Positions 1-11,525 of a DNA stretch of 64,000 nt are shown here, one piece after another. Source of the DNA: Bathymodiolus brooksi (Eukaryota; Mollusca; Bivalvia; Mytilida; Modiolidae); the NCBI GenBank assembly GCA_963680875.1, contig OY804576.1, positions 76,327,668-76,391,667 on the forward strand, given 5' to 3'. The position numbers and the translations under genes are program-made. A model generated the notes under the pieces. The model was not told the DNA's origin. It worked only from the letters and a program-made list of their open reading frames with translations, and did not search any database. Position 1 is the first letter of the stretch; the number at the start of each line of letters is the position of its first letter.

Positions 1-497
1 GTTTTTACATAAGAGATAATGTATCAAAGATATAATTAAAATAAAAACGGGATGTAAATAATTGATTTTTGAAAGAGTATATCAGCCTTACTTTAAGCCT
101 CAAATTTGACCCCAAATTAACCGTATTTTCAACAAAAGCAAAGTAATTACACTACATTATAAATGTACTTTGATTTTGAAGAAAACATATTGATGAAATG
201 TACATGTGTGCCAAAAATAATAATCTAAATGTCAGCGGTTGTTGAGAAATTGGCAAAATATAAACTCAAATAACTGTTAATTTCCTCTTTGTCATACACG
301 GATTGTTATGTACCGGTTTTTGTTAATGATGTGTCGCTTGCCGGTCATTAACTAGCACGATCTCTGTCTCAATGCATTTAGTATTTTCTCTTCTTTTATG
401 GCAAATATATTGGTTTTAATTGTTCAGTAGAATTGTTTGTGGTTTTTATGTTTTAAAAACATTCATTTTTATGTCGGCCGTTGATTGGTTTTAAAAT
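1..497. other. AT-rich DNA, no gene seen
   Basis: AT-rich sequence with no recognisable coding exon or repeat. It may include the 5' flank of the gene relic that begins near 498. Confidence 0.5.
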
Positions 498-1610
498 TTG
501 TTTAATTCATGTGTTTCTAATACACGGACCAATCCTGCAGGATACGTTATAAGTCCGGAAATGGCTCAGTTTCATAGAAGGTTTCTTGCAGTCGCTGCCA
601 ACAAACAAGCATTAATAAAATTTCTTGGTGAATCGATTGTGCAACACTATCGTTTATCATCTCTTGAGATGTCATCCGGGGAGGTTCCGTATCTTTATGG
701 TGCTTCTAATCATTGCCAAGAACATCTGCAGAGATGGAGTCTCCGATTGCCAAGAGTTATACTGTACACATGAAGAGGCGGACACTCGTATGATTTTACA
801 TGCTATCCATGCAGACAAAACGTTCGGTGAAAGTGGAATCAAAGGTTGGATCATTGTTAAATCGCCTGATACAGATTTCTTGATTCTATATGCATCCATT
901 ACTTTCCTTCAATGCAACATACACAGGAATGATGGTTTCATACGGGTTCTATCACAAACACCAAGGATGGGCGTTTTCATTCCCGTACATTCGATCTGTA
1001 GCATCCTCAATCCTGTTTATGTAGCATTTTACCAGTTGCACATGCCATCACAAGATGTGATTCCACATCATCCTTGTTTGGGATTGGCAAACGAACCGTT
1101 TTTAAAGTACTTAAAGACAGTCCAGAAAACTTTAGAGATTTGTCCACCCTTGCAGACTGTGACACTGATAAATCTATAGATGCCGCCAGTAAACTTGTTT
1201 GCCGACTGTACAACCAAAAACGAAAACTGAAGGAAGATCACGTCGATCTTAACAAATTGAGGGTAAGGTTAGCGACACTGAGGGATGCATGTTTGGCCAA
1301 ACTTCCACCCTGTGAAGCCACCTTCACTCAGCATGTTTTGCGATCCTCACTACAGATAAATATTTGGATGACTGCCCATGTTGCAAAACTGCCAATGAAG
1401 TCTGCAGTGCTATTTGGATGGGAAGACAGGAATGGATTAGTTCCAGTTTATTTCAAAGGCCAGATGTCTTCTGATTTTTTGCAAGACCTTGTTTGTACTT
1501 GCAAAGGAAAATCTGTGTGCATGAAAGGATGCATTTGTTTTGAGCAAAGTCTATCTTGCATAGACCTTTGCCCTTGCCAAGCTGGCGACTTATGCCGCAA
1601 TATCACCTAG
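498..1610 (+). pseudogene. Degenerate EAD/SPDTD nuclease-like gene with Cys-rich tail
   Basis: One protein is readable only by moving between frames. Frame A (498-773) carries a stretch with FLGESIVQHY. Frame B (about 765-890) carries HEEADTRM and KSPDTDF. Frame A resumes from about 892, with an in-frame TGA at 930-932. The frame changes again near 980 and 1030, and 1074-1610 is then open for 178 residues and ends at TAG. That last part holds FGIGKRTVFKVLKDSP and a Cys-rich end (CTCKGK...CMKGC.C...CPC), which resembles a CXC-type zinc cluster. The spacing of the EAD and SPDTD acidic motifs recalls the EAxxA/SxDxD motifs of PIN/FEN1-like nucleases; this is my inference. I associate this architecture with large, unnamed gene families in molluscs and cnidarians. 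With at least four frame changes and a stop, it is most likely a pseudogene; an assembly with many indel errors is the alternative. Confidence 0.7.
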
Positions 1611-4600
1611 CAATATCTAGAAATACTGATGAAGATGATGACACATGATCTCATTTGTTTTCTTTTTCATCCAGTCTCCATCTATTTCACCGAATAAAAC
1701 TGTTGTTATCAAAACTATGATCTCAGATAAAACAGTCTTTCATTTCCAACATTGTGAACATCAACTCACGTTAGTCATAGTTGTCCAGTTACCACGACTT
1801 CCCATTGACGTCTTTTGTTTCATTGAGACTTGGTCTAATGTCTGTTTTAGGCAAGCATCACTGTTTTCTGTGCTTAGTAAACTTAGACAAGTTCATACAT
1901 ACTATGTGTTTTTCAGTAAATAGCAGTTTCATTTGTTGCAATGTTTTTTAAGGTGTTCTTTTTATATGTTGTGGTGGTTATGTCGTAGCTTGTTTCCGTT
2001 TTTTGTTTTTTCTGGAATTTGCCCAGTCTCCGGACTATGATTTCTTTAACATTTTCTATGACTTGTTCCTTTGTTCCTTCGGTATACTACTGCCGATGTT
2101 TCAAAACAAACAAACAAAATTAAAAACAAAACAAAAAAAAACAACCTGCCAGTGGACTCTGACCTTTACGTGGTTGGTGGGCTTTCAAACTAACAAGAGA
2201 ACGCTTTCTTATTTGCCAAACACCTGAGATATTTGGAGTGTTCAGAGTGGTTTGTAGCCATACATCGTCCAAACGCATAATATGTCCATGGACCTTACGT
2301 TTTTAAACAAATGGCGTTTGACCTTTCCATAAATTGCCATGTTTTTGCACAGAATATTCGATTGACCCTACAAATGATATGTTGCAAACACATAAGCCAT
2401 TAAATTTGAATTTTGGTACCTTTTACGAAGTTTGAGGTTAATAGATATTTTACCAGTAATTAGTAAAAGTGTACCATAACTGAAACATGTTTTTTTTTTT
2501 GAATCCGTCCACCAGTTGTCAAATGTTAAGGGTTAAAAAATAATTTGAAGGTTTCCTTTAAATGAATATCAAATACAAATGAGAAATGTTCAAACTATGA
2601 CAGGTCAAGGTCACTTTTATTTCTCATATATACGAAAATTGTAAAATGGCATTTTTTTTTAGAAAATGGCCTTTTGCTATATATTCAAACAATGTAAAAT
2701 AAAAAATAAACATAAAATAATAAAATATTAAGCTTAACAAATAAAATTGGCATTCCAGTTTAAAGTTCTTCACAGTCTTGTCGAAGAAGGGAGCCTTTTA
2801 AAACTTGTGGTGTGTTAGTTCCAATTTTTAGATCTTGACCTTTGACCCCAATTTAAAAAAAACGTGACCACAATACATAGCGACGACATCTTTATTTCGA
2901 TGCGGCTTGTTCTCCTCATTCCAACGATGTATCATACAGATGTGTGTAATTCCGTTAAGGCAAATTCGCAAAAATCTTTCGTCGGGCACCCTACTATAAG
3001 GCACTTACAACGGAATTAGGACAAAAAAAATGCCCGGTGTGAATCATATGTTGAATGGGATCGATTCGCAACCCTCACTGGGAGCAAAAGCGGACTGAGG
3101 GTTACGCTATCGTATCTATTCTACGTATACAAGAGGAATAAAGTGTCCTGGTACCCTGTATCTTATGTAGACACTGGTCAAACACGAATCATGCTGTTAA
3201 CACCTAATCAGTAAATCCGTGCTGATAGCATGGTCATATACATTTTTATAGTACACTGACAGACACTCTGTAAACATTGGCGTTGACGTTGTTATTGCTG
3301 GATTCGCTGTTTCACTTACAGAATGTACATCCAATCGAAATTTGAAACACAAGAAACAGGATTCCAAAATGACATAATAATCCATTTTATATTCTACAAT
3401 TACTGAATTAGCTAAGATAAGCTCGGCAAGAAATATTTAAGACTAAGTAATATAACCATGTAACCCCCCCCCTTCTTTTTTTACAATTACATCCCTACTT
3501 TTTTGCTACAGAGAATAATACGTTGATTTCTCATAACTTACCAACTTGATAAAGTCTCCCCTCTGGAGAAAATATTGTTATGTGCCGATCAAAACCCGCA
3601 CTACTACCGCGTGACATTGTTTAAAGATGTTGTATATAAAAAAAAATATTGCCGGCCCGGTGATACAGCTTTTTCAAAAGGGATAGCTTTACTTCAAAGT
3701 ATATTCCTTAGTTACGTATACGTATAAATAAAATCAGGGAGTATAAAATATTTTAAAAATACTATTTTTTTTGTTTTCACATTTATTTATTATTATTTTA
3801 ATTTCCCCTTTCTTCATTATGGATTTATATGAAAATGATTAAGGAGCTAGCAATTTTCTTTGAACTTGTCGTACTCGAGGTTGTAGGTGAATACTGGCAA
3901 TCGATCAATCAACATTTGTAATTTAGGGAAGACAGCTTGTTTCGGGGGAAATCACAGGTAAATTGACATTTATATATTTCGGTTCACGTGTCATAAACAA
4001 CAAACAAATTTAGCTCTCGTAAAAACTGTTATTTCATTACATGATGTATTAAAGATACATATAAAATATAGAACAGTAGTAGATATATTTAGAAGAGGAA
4101 TGGTAGTACTGTAATACTTTGAAATAACTATAATGAAACCCTCACATAAAAGGTAGTGTAAAAGTTGGACATTCTTCCAATGAATCAATAACATATTGCA
4201 TGTGATTTATTTATCTGTTCTTTACAAATATGTCTCTGATCTGTGAACATATGTTACTGATCTAGCGATTTGTTTTTCATTGTAAGATGTAAATGATGTC
4301 AACGATTATGAAAAATATATACATTTATTTGATAGACAAAACTATTTGTCATAAGATTTCTTTGAACCATATGATGACATTTTTTTTTTTTTCCAGTAAT
4401 GAATTTATATTAATTATTAGATAAGATTGTATTGGTCCAAATTAAAGGGCCCACGGAGGGGCATATAACCATAATAAAACATAAGGTGATTGCATAAAAT
4501 ATCATATAAATTGTAAATACAAGAATGAGAGACATGACGTGTTAAAATATGCGATACCAGCTATCCGAAACAGTGACTTTTTAACAGGAAATCACACATG

Positions 4601-4816
4601 CATATTAAAGTATCTTTACTTTCTGAGTTTAAAAACCATATAAATTTATCCCCAAATGATAATTTTTCAAAGTTAGAATGATTAATGTTATTCTTAATTG
4701 TTTCAAGAAGCTTGCACCTGGAAGTATAGTAAAAAGAACATTTATTATATAAGCACAATTTATTAAACCTGTCTTTAAAGTTCATCCTTCTTTTTGTGAC
4801 AAATTGTAAGAGTCAC
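1611..4816. other. AT-rich intergenic DNA
   Basis: No gene is supported. An AATAAA-like signal lies near 1694 and could have served the upstream relic. A T-rich stretch (about 1960-2100) is followed by an A-rich tract (2107-2143), which could be an old retroposed end. A C-run followed by T's sits near 3463-3482. The short ORFs here show no recognisable family. Confidence 0.5.
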
Positions 4817-4825
4817 AGCTTTTCA
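4817..4825. repeat. Target-site duplication, left copy
   Basis: AGCTTTTCA, identical to 5947-5955 on the other side of the foldback element. Confidence 0.8.
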
Positions 4826-5946
4826 TAGTCCGAGATTCCTCTGTCGTTTAACGGCATTTATAAAGTTGCTGTAGCCGTTCAACGTCAGAGGGTAATATAT
4901 ACGGAAAACAGCGGATTTGCCTCACCAGCTCTAGGATCGGCACATTTCCACGTTTCGTGGCTATCAGATTTTATTTTCTATCGGAAACCCTTATATAAAT
5001 CGCTTCACCAATCATTTTTCTATTCATTCAAAACCATCTTACCCTCAGAAAGTGGTGTTACACTCCATTACAGCACGATTTTGCCTTAGATCCTATTATT
5101 CCGCCATTTGACTTCCATTTTCGAATCTACAAACGTGATCTCGCGATACTAACTGAATGATAACAGTAACGCATTGCATGATGGGAGCTACTTAATTCAG
5201 CGCACCAAATTATTTGAGCATTATTTGCATACGTAAACAACATTCAAATCACATGGAAGACCATACATTTAAGCGTATTCTACAGGACAAACAGTCCATC
5301 TATAGATCAAAGCAGAGCAGAAGGAAATAATACAGAATGTGTTGGAAAGAAAAGATTCAATGGCAGAGTGTTGCCAATGGGCTTCGGAAAGAGCATGTGT
5401 TACGTCCCCCTTTTTTGGACAAGGTACTACATCATTTTTTTTTCTTATGGTTATCTGTAATTCACTATTGCTGTTAAAATCATTACCGATCAATATAATC
5501 AACTGTATTAAATTTTATGTTAATTGTTCTGCCTTAACAGGCGTGTATGATTGGCAATACAAATATTTGTTTGTTTGTTTATATGCAAATCATCTCCCAT
5601 GATACATTGCGGTAATCATGGTTTTCTCGTAGTCACGTGACAAATATTTGAAAAATGGAAGACAAATGGCGGAATCATAGGATCTAAGGCAAAATCGTGC
5701 TGTAATGGAGTGTAGCACCACTTTCTGAGGGTAAGATGGTTATGAATGAATAGAAAAATGATTGGTGAAGCGATTTATATAAGGGTTTCTGATAGAAAAT
5801 AAAATCTGATAGCCACGAAACGTGGAAATGTGCTGACCCAGAGCTGGAGAAGCAAATCCGCTGTTTTCCGTATGTATTGCCCTCTGACGTTGAACGGCTA
5901 CAGCAACTTTATAAATGCCGTTAAACGACAGAGGAATCTCGGACTA
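4826..5946. mobile_element. Foldback MULE-like non-autonomous transposon (1121 bp)
   Basis: Two long inverted arms face each other. The left arm runs from 4826 to about 5190 and the right arm from about 5597 to 5946. Both ends read TAGTCCGAGATTCC inward. The element is flanked by a perfect 9-bp direct repeat, AGCTTTTCA, at 4817-4825 and 5947-5955. Arms of about 350 bp with a 9-bp target duplication are typical of Mutator-like elements; the superfamily assignment is inferred from this structure alone. The arms match closely, with scattered substitutions and small indels. The 400-bp centre has no transposase but holds a helicase-like exon, listed separately. Confidence 0.85.
5306..5423 (+). pseudogene. 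Captured RecQ-like helicase exon (Walker A region)
   Basis: Translation starting at ATC 5306 gives IKAEQKEIIQNVLERKDSMA. After a one-base shift near 5366 the other frame reads VLPMGFGKSMCYVPLFLDK. Together these match the start of a RecQ-family DEAD-box helicase: the glutamine-containing Q-motif region followed by Walker A, here MGFGKS where the family normally has TGxGKS. The segment is preceded by TATAG, a possible acceptor, and followed by GTACTA after AAG, a possible donor, so it looks like one exon taken with its splice borders. It lies wholly inside the foldback element. The frameshift and the T-to-M change suggest it is not functional. Family recognition is by motif only. Confidence 0.6.
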
Positions 5947-5955
5947 AGCTTTTCA
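5947..5955. repeat. Target-site duplication, right copy
   Basis: AGCTTTTCA, identical to 4817-4825. Confidence 0.8.
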
Positions 5956-6191
5956 TTATCATTATTTAACAATATTTTTGGATCCATATTTTTAAGTCCA
6001 TTTCCAGAAACCATTTGTCTTGAAAAAATCATAAATTAGAAGCATTGGTCTTCGAACATGTTGTCTAATGGTTTTTTTTTGGGCCATATTAAATATACAT
6101 AACTATATGATAATTTATTGGCCATCTGATATTTCATTGTTCAACAGATCATCAATATGACCAGATCATCTGCATATAGGTCAATATCATT

Positions 6192-7560
6192 TTCAGCTCA
6201 CCTGACTCAAATAATCATGTCTGTCTTAGTTGGTGCAAAGTACATTTTGTTTGTATTACTATAATATCAAAAATCTCTTCCTTTATTACTGAGCCAATTT
6301 CAAAAAGTACAAAAAATGCCAACAGATGGCCTGGCTCTTGCCATATCAAGATATAGCATGTATTATAACACTGTATAACTAAGGGGGTCAACATGTGGCT
6401 ATCACCCAAAATTTTAAATTTTCATTTAAAGTCTGATTTTGGTAGTTTTTTTCTGTAGATTCCTTATGAAATTAATACCTCCCAGCATTTTTTTTTAATG
6501 TCAGATTGACCTAGCACTTATGATTTCATAGATAAAAGGGTCCAAGGCGACCGACATCCAAAATGATGACTTAAGTCTCGCTCTGCTTTGTATGCATTTT
6601 CTCCCCATAAAATTCCTTTGAAAAAATTGTTTGTAAACAAATTTTATATAGCTGGTACCATTTCCAAGAAATAAAGGGGCCAATGCCCAAAATTTATGAA
6701 TTATTATTTGAAGCTTGATTTTGATAGCTGTTTTTCCTTAAGATTCCTTATGAAATTTCCCGCCTGTGATTTTCAAATAGATCTGACATCCAAATCTTGT
6801 TTCCAAGATAAAAGATGTTAAAGTTAGCCAAAAAGAATCATGAACAAAAAATGATAATAAAAAAAAACAAAAAAATAATTAGAGTCAAATTTGTATGAAT
6901 TTCCAGTGAATTCTTTGAAAAACTTTTGTCTGTATTGTAAAAGATTTGTTGTACATGTACATGGTACATGTATGTTACAGTAGTTCTTACTGTTCCAAAG
7001 GGGACCAAAGTTCAAATGTTAGAATTTTTATCTAAAGTCTGATTTTAATTGTTGTTTTTTTCACTCTAATTTCCATACGAAATTCCTTCCTGCACGTTTC
7101 AGAAATATTCTAGCTAGTAATGACTTATGCTGGACCATAATTATTTTCAGTAAACTGGTGCAGGAAAAAGCCTTTTTTTTGTTATAAATCGCGAATTTCC
7201 CTATGAATCCGATAAGAGCCTATGGCTATTTTTCATCCAATATTGATGTGTCTTCTTTTATTTTTTTTGCATTGATTGTACAGAGAGCTTCAGAGTATGT
7301 CGACATATTTCCTCTATCTCTTGCATTTTCCAGAGATAAAAACCGAAAGGGGCTAACATGTGCCAGAATATTTAAAATTTGAACATTATTATTTTTCGTC
7401 CAATATTAATACAATTTTACTTTTGAAAATAGGATCATCTTTATGGATTGTTAATGAACCAAATTTTTTCAGTCATTTAATTTCAAAAAGGGGTCTTAAA
7501 TGAACCCAAATTCCACATATTTTGAAGGTGTATAATTTTTAGCTTACATGAATCAAGAGG
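6192..7560 (+). repeat. Old, diverged tandem repeat (about 290-350 bp period)
   Basis: Four related blocks can be aligned by eye, starting near 6385, 6676, 6998 and 7350. Each has a GGGGxCAACATGTG-like start, a TTTAAAGTCTGATTTT-like middle and a GATTCCTTATGAAATT-like end. A weaker fifth block lies near 7890. The stretch opens at 6193 with CAGCTCACCTGA, like the head of the pearl/CvA-type element at 14126. It is probably a decayed member of the same class. No coding potential was seen. Confidence 0.5.
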
Positions 7561-7760
7561 TGAGGTATTGTCATGATCATCCCTTTGAGTCCGTCATCAT
7601 TTGTTACATGTGTAACTTTTCACATTTTAATCTTCTTCTTTGAAATCACAAAGGCACTTAGCCAGTTGGAACCAAACTTGGTAGGAATGTTCATTGGATG
7701 GTCCTCTACAAAGCTTATGTTTTTATCGGAAATCCAAAAAAATAACAAGAAGTCCCAAGA
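7535..7760 (+). mobile_element. Remnant of a pearl/CvA-like element
   Basis: It begins TTTTTAGCTTACATGAATC and continues with the same ordered phrases as the large element at 14126: CTTTTCACATTTTAATCTTC, a GCCAGTTGGAACC-like phrase, and GGAATGTTCATTGGATGG followed by TCCTCTACAAAG. There is one diverged core copy and no array. Confidence 0.55.
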
Positions 7761-7964
7761 TACCAAAAAGTTTTTTTTCAATTATGATGTGGTATTTATT
7801 AATTTTTTAATTGCTCGTGCTGAGAGCTTTGGGAAGAATGTCACATTGTCAACAGATTTCAACCATTTCTTACGGTTACCCAGAAAGAGGCAAACAAGTG
7901 CCAGGTTTAAAGACTTGAACTTTCTTATTTTTCATCAGTTTAATGTATATTTGATCCCCATTGG

Positions 7965-8125
7965 TGGTTTTATGGTTAGTGTGGAAGATCATGGATTTGA
8001 GCACCGATCGGGACAAACCAAAAACTGTAAAATTGCAATTTGTTGCTTCTCCACTTAGCAAGCAGCACTAAGAAGTAAGAGCAAAGACTGGTTGGCTCAG
8101 AATCAAGATGGCTGCTGTTACTGAA
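7965..8125 (+). mobile_element. tRNA-derived SINE, family 2 (partial)
   Basis: A TATGGTTAGTG head and GATCATGGATTTGAGCACC, a decayed tRNA B box, are followed by the body phrase TTGTTGCTTCTCCACTTAGC and GCAAAGACTGGTTGGCTCAG. The same order occurs at 46001 and 59750, which defines a dispersed family. Confidence 0.7.
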
Positions 8126-8164
8126 AATAAAAATTTCTTCAATAGGAATCATTTACCGCTTCTC

Positions 8165-11100
8165 CCGGTGACGCTACTGTTCCATAAGTGGTTAATTGTG
8201 CGTTTGAATCACAAAGACGCTTGTATCTTAACGTTAACCTAATGACGGCACTAAATTATAAAACTTGGATGGTGCAAACATTGAAGCTTAACTAGTACAG
8301 CGCGGGTGGTATTACCTGTTAGAAGTATAGATTTAGTTGACGAGTATATGTAAAATAATAGTAGTATCTTTAAGTCGCAAGAAAAGAGTTTTATTATGAC
8401 CATATTAAGAAATAAAACGGACGTTTACAAGCCATATCGGCATGTACCTTGGTGTAGAATTTTTAATTAATATATTTAGGTCTCGCTATATTTAGGCAAT
8501 CTTCAAATCTAAATCACACTCTTTAAAATTATTTGGTACAAAATTATACAGATAATATATTCCTTCTTCGTGTAGTGTTATTAACTGTTAAAGATTTGAT
8601 AACAAGCTGGTTAATTAATAATCATAGCATTTATTTTAGAAAGATTTTGAGCAGATGTATTATGAATGGCATAATAAATACTTAAATAAAGAAAATTTGT
8701 TGTTTCTTACTATTTTAAATTATTCTCGACAGATTTTGGTAGCATTCAAATATTTTGTACAATCAGACTGGCGGATCATCGTAAAAAACCTGGAAATGCC
8801 ATACAATGTAAAACTAAAGACTCAAGTTGTCACCAACAGAGTTCTGTCCGGGTTTTAAGTGGGATTCGTGCTGCTCAATCTTCAGTTTTCTGTGTAGTTT
8901 TTTGTAGACCACTGTTTATCATTTTGTCCTTTTTCACTTGGCCACTGCATTGCCTGCCCTTCTTCAATTTATGACTTCCGACAACCCTTTTGGCATCTAC
9001 AAACTTTTCTTATCTGTTGACCTATACATGCACCACTATACTATCCCAATTATCAAATTTATTTCATTGTAATATATATATGTAAAAATATATTGAAGAT
9101 TACAATTATTTGGCATAATGAACTTTTTAATGGTAAAGGACTAAAGGCAAAGCACATGATTTTTGTAGGTTTATTCCATTCTAATGCAGGTAAAAATGTT
9201 ATTGATAACTTTAGTTAGCTACCTGTTATTGAAATGAACAGTCAAACGATTTAAAATACAATTTCAGTAATGCTATGAAAAAAATCGGGAATTTGCATAA
9301 AACCCAGCGTTCTATACAATAAAAAAAAACCATAAAAAGATGTAAACATACACGATTGGAAACGTACGGACTACTGGGTTTGGTGTTTAACACCACTTTC
9401 AACAAATTTCAGTGGGGGTCAGTTTTATTGGTGGAGTAAAATAGAGAGCACAGAGAAAACCATGGACCTGCCACAAGTCACTGGCAAACTTTATCACATA
9501 ATGTTGTATCGCCTGAGCTAGATTCGAACTCGTAACATTAGTGGTGATAGGTACTGATTGCATAGGTAGTTGTAAATCCAGCTACTAAACGATCACGACC
9601 ACGAAGGCCCCTTACGGATTACTGAGTTAAATATTGTAGAACTAGATAATATGGTAACTAACGTGATAGAACATTACATAATAAAAAAAAAATACTTTAT
9701 TTGGTATACTGATACCCTAATGAAGAATTTGTTAAATTTTGAAAATGAATTGATTGAAAATAGAAAATCGTGAATTTAATGGTAAAAAGTGGGAAGGGAG
9801 GGGATGAGAATCTAAAAAGATTTTTTTTGTGCGGCTTAAACTAAAAATTGAAACAAAAATGAGAAAAGGAAAATATGTTTTAAAAATAAAAACTGTGATC
9901 ATCTAGGCAAGGATTTGTATAGTAGAACTATTATATAAATCCTTGATCTAGGTAGGGAAGGTCAATTAAGTTTTCCCTTTCTGTAAACTGGATATTATAT
10001 GTTATTCAGCTATCAGACAGGGTATATAATGTGACATTCCCGGCTTAGGATCTATATTCCCTGACGTCAAAATATGTGTCACGTCATATTTCATGTATAG
10101 GGTGTCTCATGAAGGAAAATACTGTACTAAATTTCTAAATCAATACAGTTTCATATGTAATAAATTTTATAAACTTTATAAATATAACATTAATATATCA
10201 CATAACAAAACAACGGGTTTGCGAAACAGCTTCAATAATTTAAATGTTAACAACATGTAAATAAAACCTTGGTGTGGCCTCATGACGTCGAAAGTTTTCA
10301 AGGCTCAACGTTTTGTTTATTTGTTATGGTACAGCCGTGGAACATAGGAGTTTGCTGAATCGATCAGGTAGTTGTGACGGAATTAACTGTTGTAATATGT
10401 TTTTGTTCATGCAGCCGTTTTGAGTATAAAAACAGCATTTAATTTGGTAAAAATACATTTATCATTCCGTATTATACCATTGATTCAGTGAAGCGTAATG
10501 TTTTGTCGTCCATGTTTTAATCATTTTTGGGGACTGAAATATATACCCCGTCTGTTTTCCGAATATATGCTGACATTCAGGGTTGAAGAACCAATGAAAA
10601 TATGTGTAACAAACTAAATTCATAATATAAATGTATCATACAGATGAAGAATATTTTTTGCTGAAATTTTTTGAAAATAATCATAAATGTGTTCCCTTTG
10701 GATTGTTAATTACAAACATAAATTTATTATTGCTATTAATTATTTTTTTTATTATTGGCCATTTTTATATTTATTTTAAATGATATAAAGTACCAACTAT
10801 GCTACTTGAAAAGGTGTCTATACACACAGAAATTCTATTTGTTCATTGTTACAAGTTTTTTTTTTATTATTACTTGTTCTTTTTCTGTGTTTGTTGAAAA
10901 TTGTATATTACTACCTAAAGGTTTAAATGAATTTGTTGTGTTCCTGTGTATTGTACATGTATGGTTTTGATTTTTTATCCTTTCACCCAGATTTTTATTA
11001 TTAATCATAAAGGGACAATTTATACAAAAATTCTGTTTCAGAGTGCATTTTTTTTTCAGGTACAAAAATGTAGCATCGAAATCTTTTATCAGAATAAAAT

Positions 11101-11525
11101 ACACCCTTTTCCCCTAATGCTAATGCAAAGAAATGAAATGTGATACATGTATACACCGTTAGGAATTTAATTAATAACCTAATATCCCTGTGGTTCTGTA
11201 GTCAACTGTTCCAGTCCAATGGTTGTAAGTATAAGATACAGTACTATTTTTTTTTAAAAAGAAGTGTATTGAATATCCCACAATACGGGTAAATTCTTTT
11301 GTTTCATAGTAGTTTATCTAACTTGTACAATAATGTTATAATTTATAATATAAAAAAAGTCATGAGAACAGTTTTGTTTGTGAACGAAATGTACAGAATT
11401 TTCCTATTGATGTTATAAGGGCATTATATATTGACGTGTCCTTGTACCTAATGTTAACAATTCAAGCGTCATCAAGATTAAAATGTTCCGCTAACCACTT
11501 ATGGAACAACAGTGACGTCAGTCGA
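8165..11525. mobile_element. Possible 3.4-kb element bounded by inverted repeats
   Basis: About 80 bp at 8165-8250 resembles the reverse complement of about 11440-11525. The shared core is GTTCCATAAGTGGTTA, with GACGCTTG and a GTTAAC/ATTAGGT-like stretch further in. The interval holds a SINE insertion (9381-9612) but no transposase and no gene. Otherwise it is AT-rich unique DNA; CRE-like TGACGTCA occurs near 10069. The two ends could instead belong to separate small elements. Confidence 0.4.
9381..9612 (-). mobile_element. tRNA-derived SINE, family 1, with target duplication
   Basis: Read on the minus strand, it has a tRNA-related head (CGTGATCG...GTAGCTGGATTTACAACTACC), a decayed B box (GAGTTCGAATC-like), a body with ACATTATGTGATAAAG, and the conserved bivalve SINE 3' end (TGTTGAAAGTGGTGTTAAACA). 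It is flanked by TACGGACTACTGGGTT (9365-9380) and TACGGATTACTGAGTT (9613-9628), a 16-bp target duplication with two differences. It resembles RUDI-type bivalve SINEs; the family name is not confirmed. Confidence 0.8.

Noticed and set aside
7573..8058. 161-codon plus-strand frame
   Set aside because: It crosses a pearl/CvA-like remnant and a SINE; both account for the open stretch.
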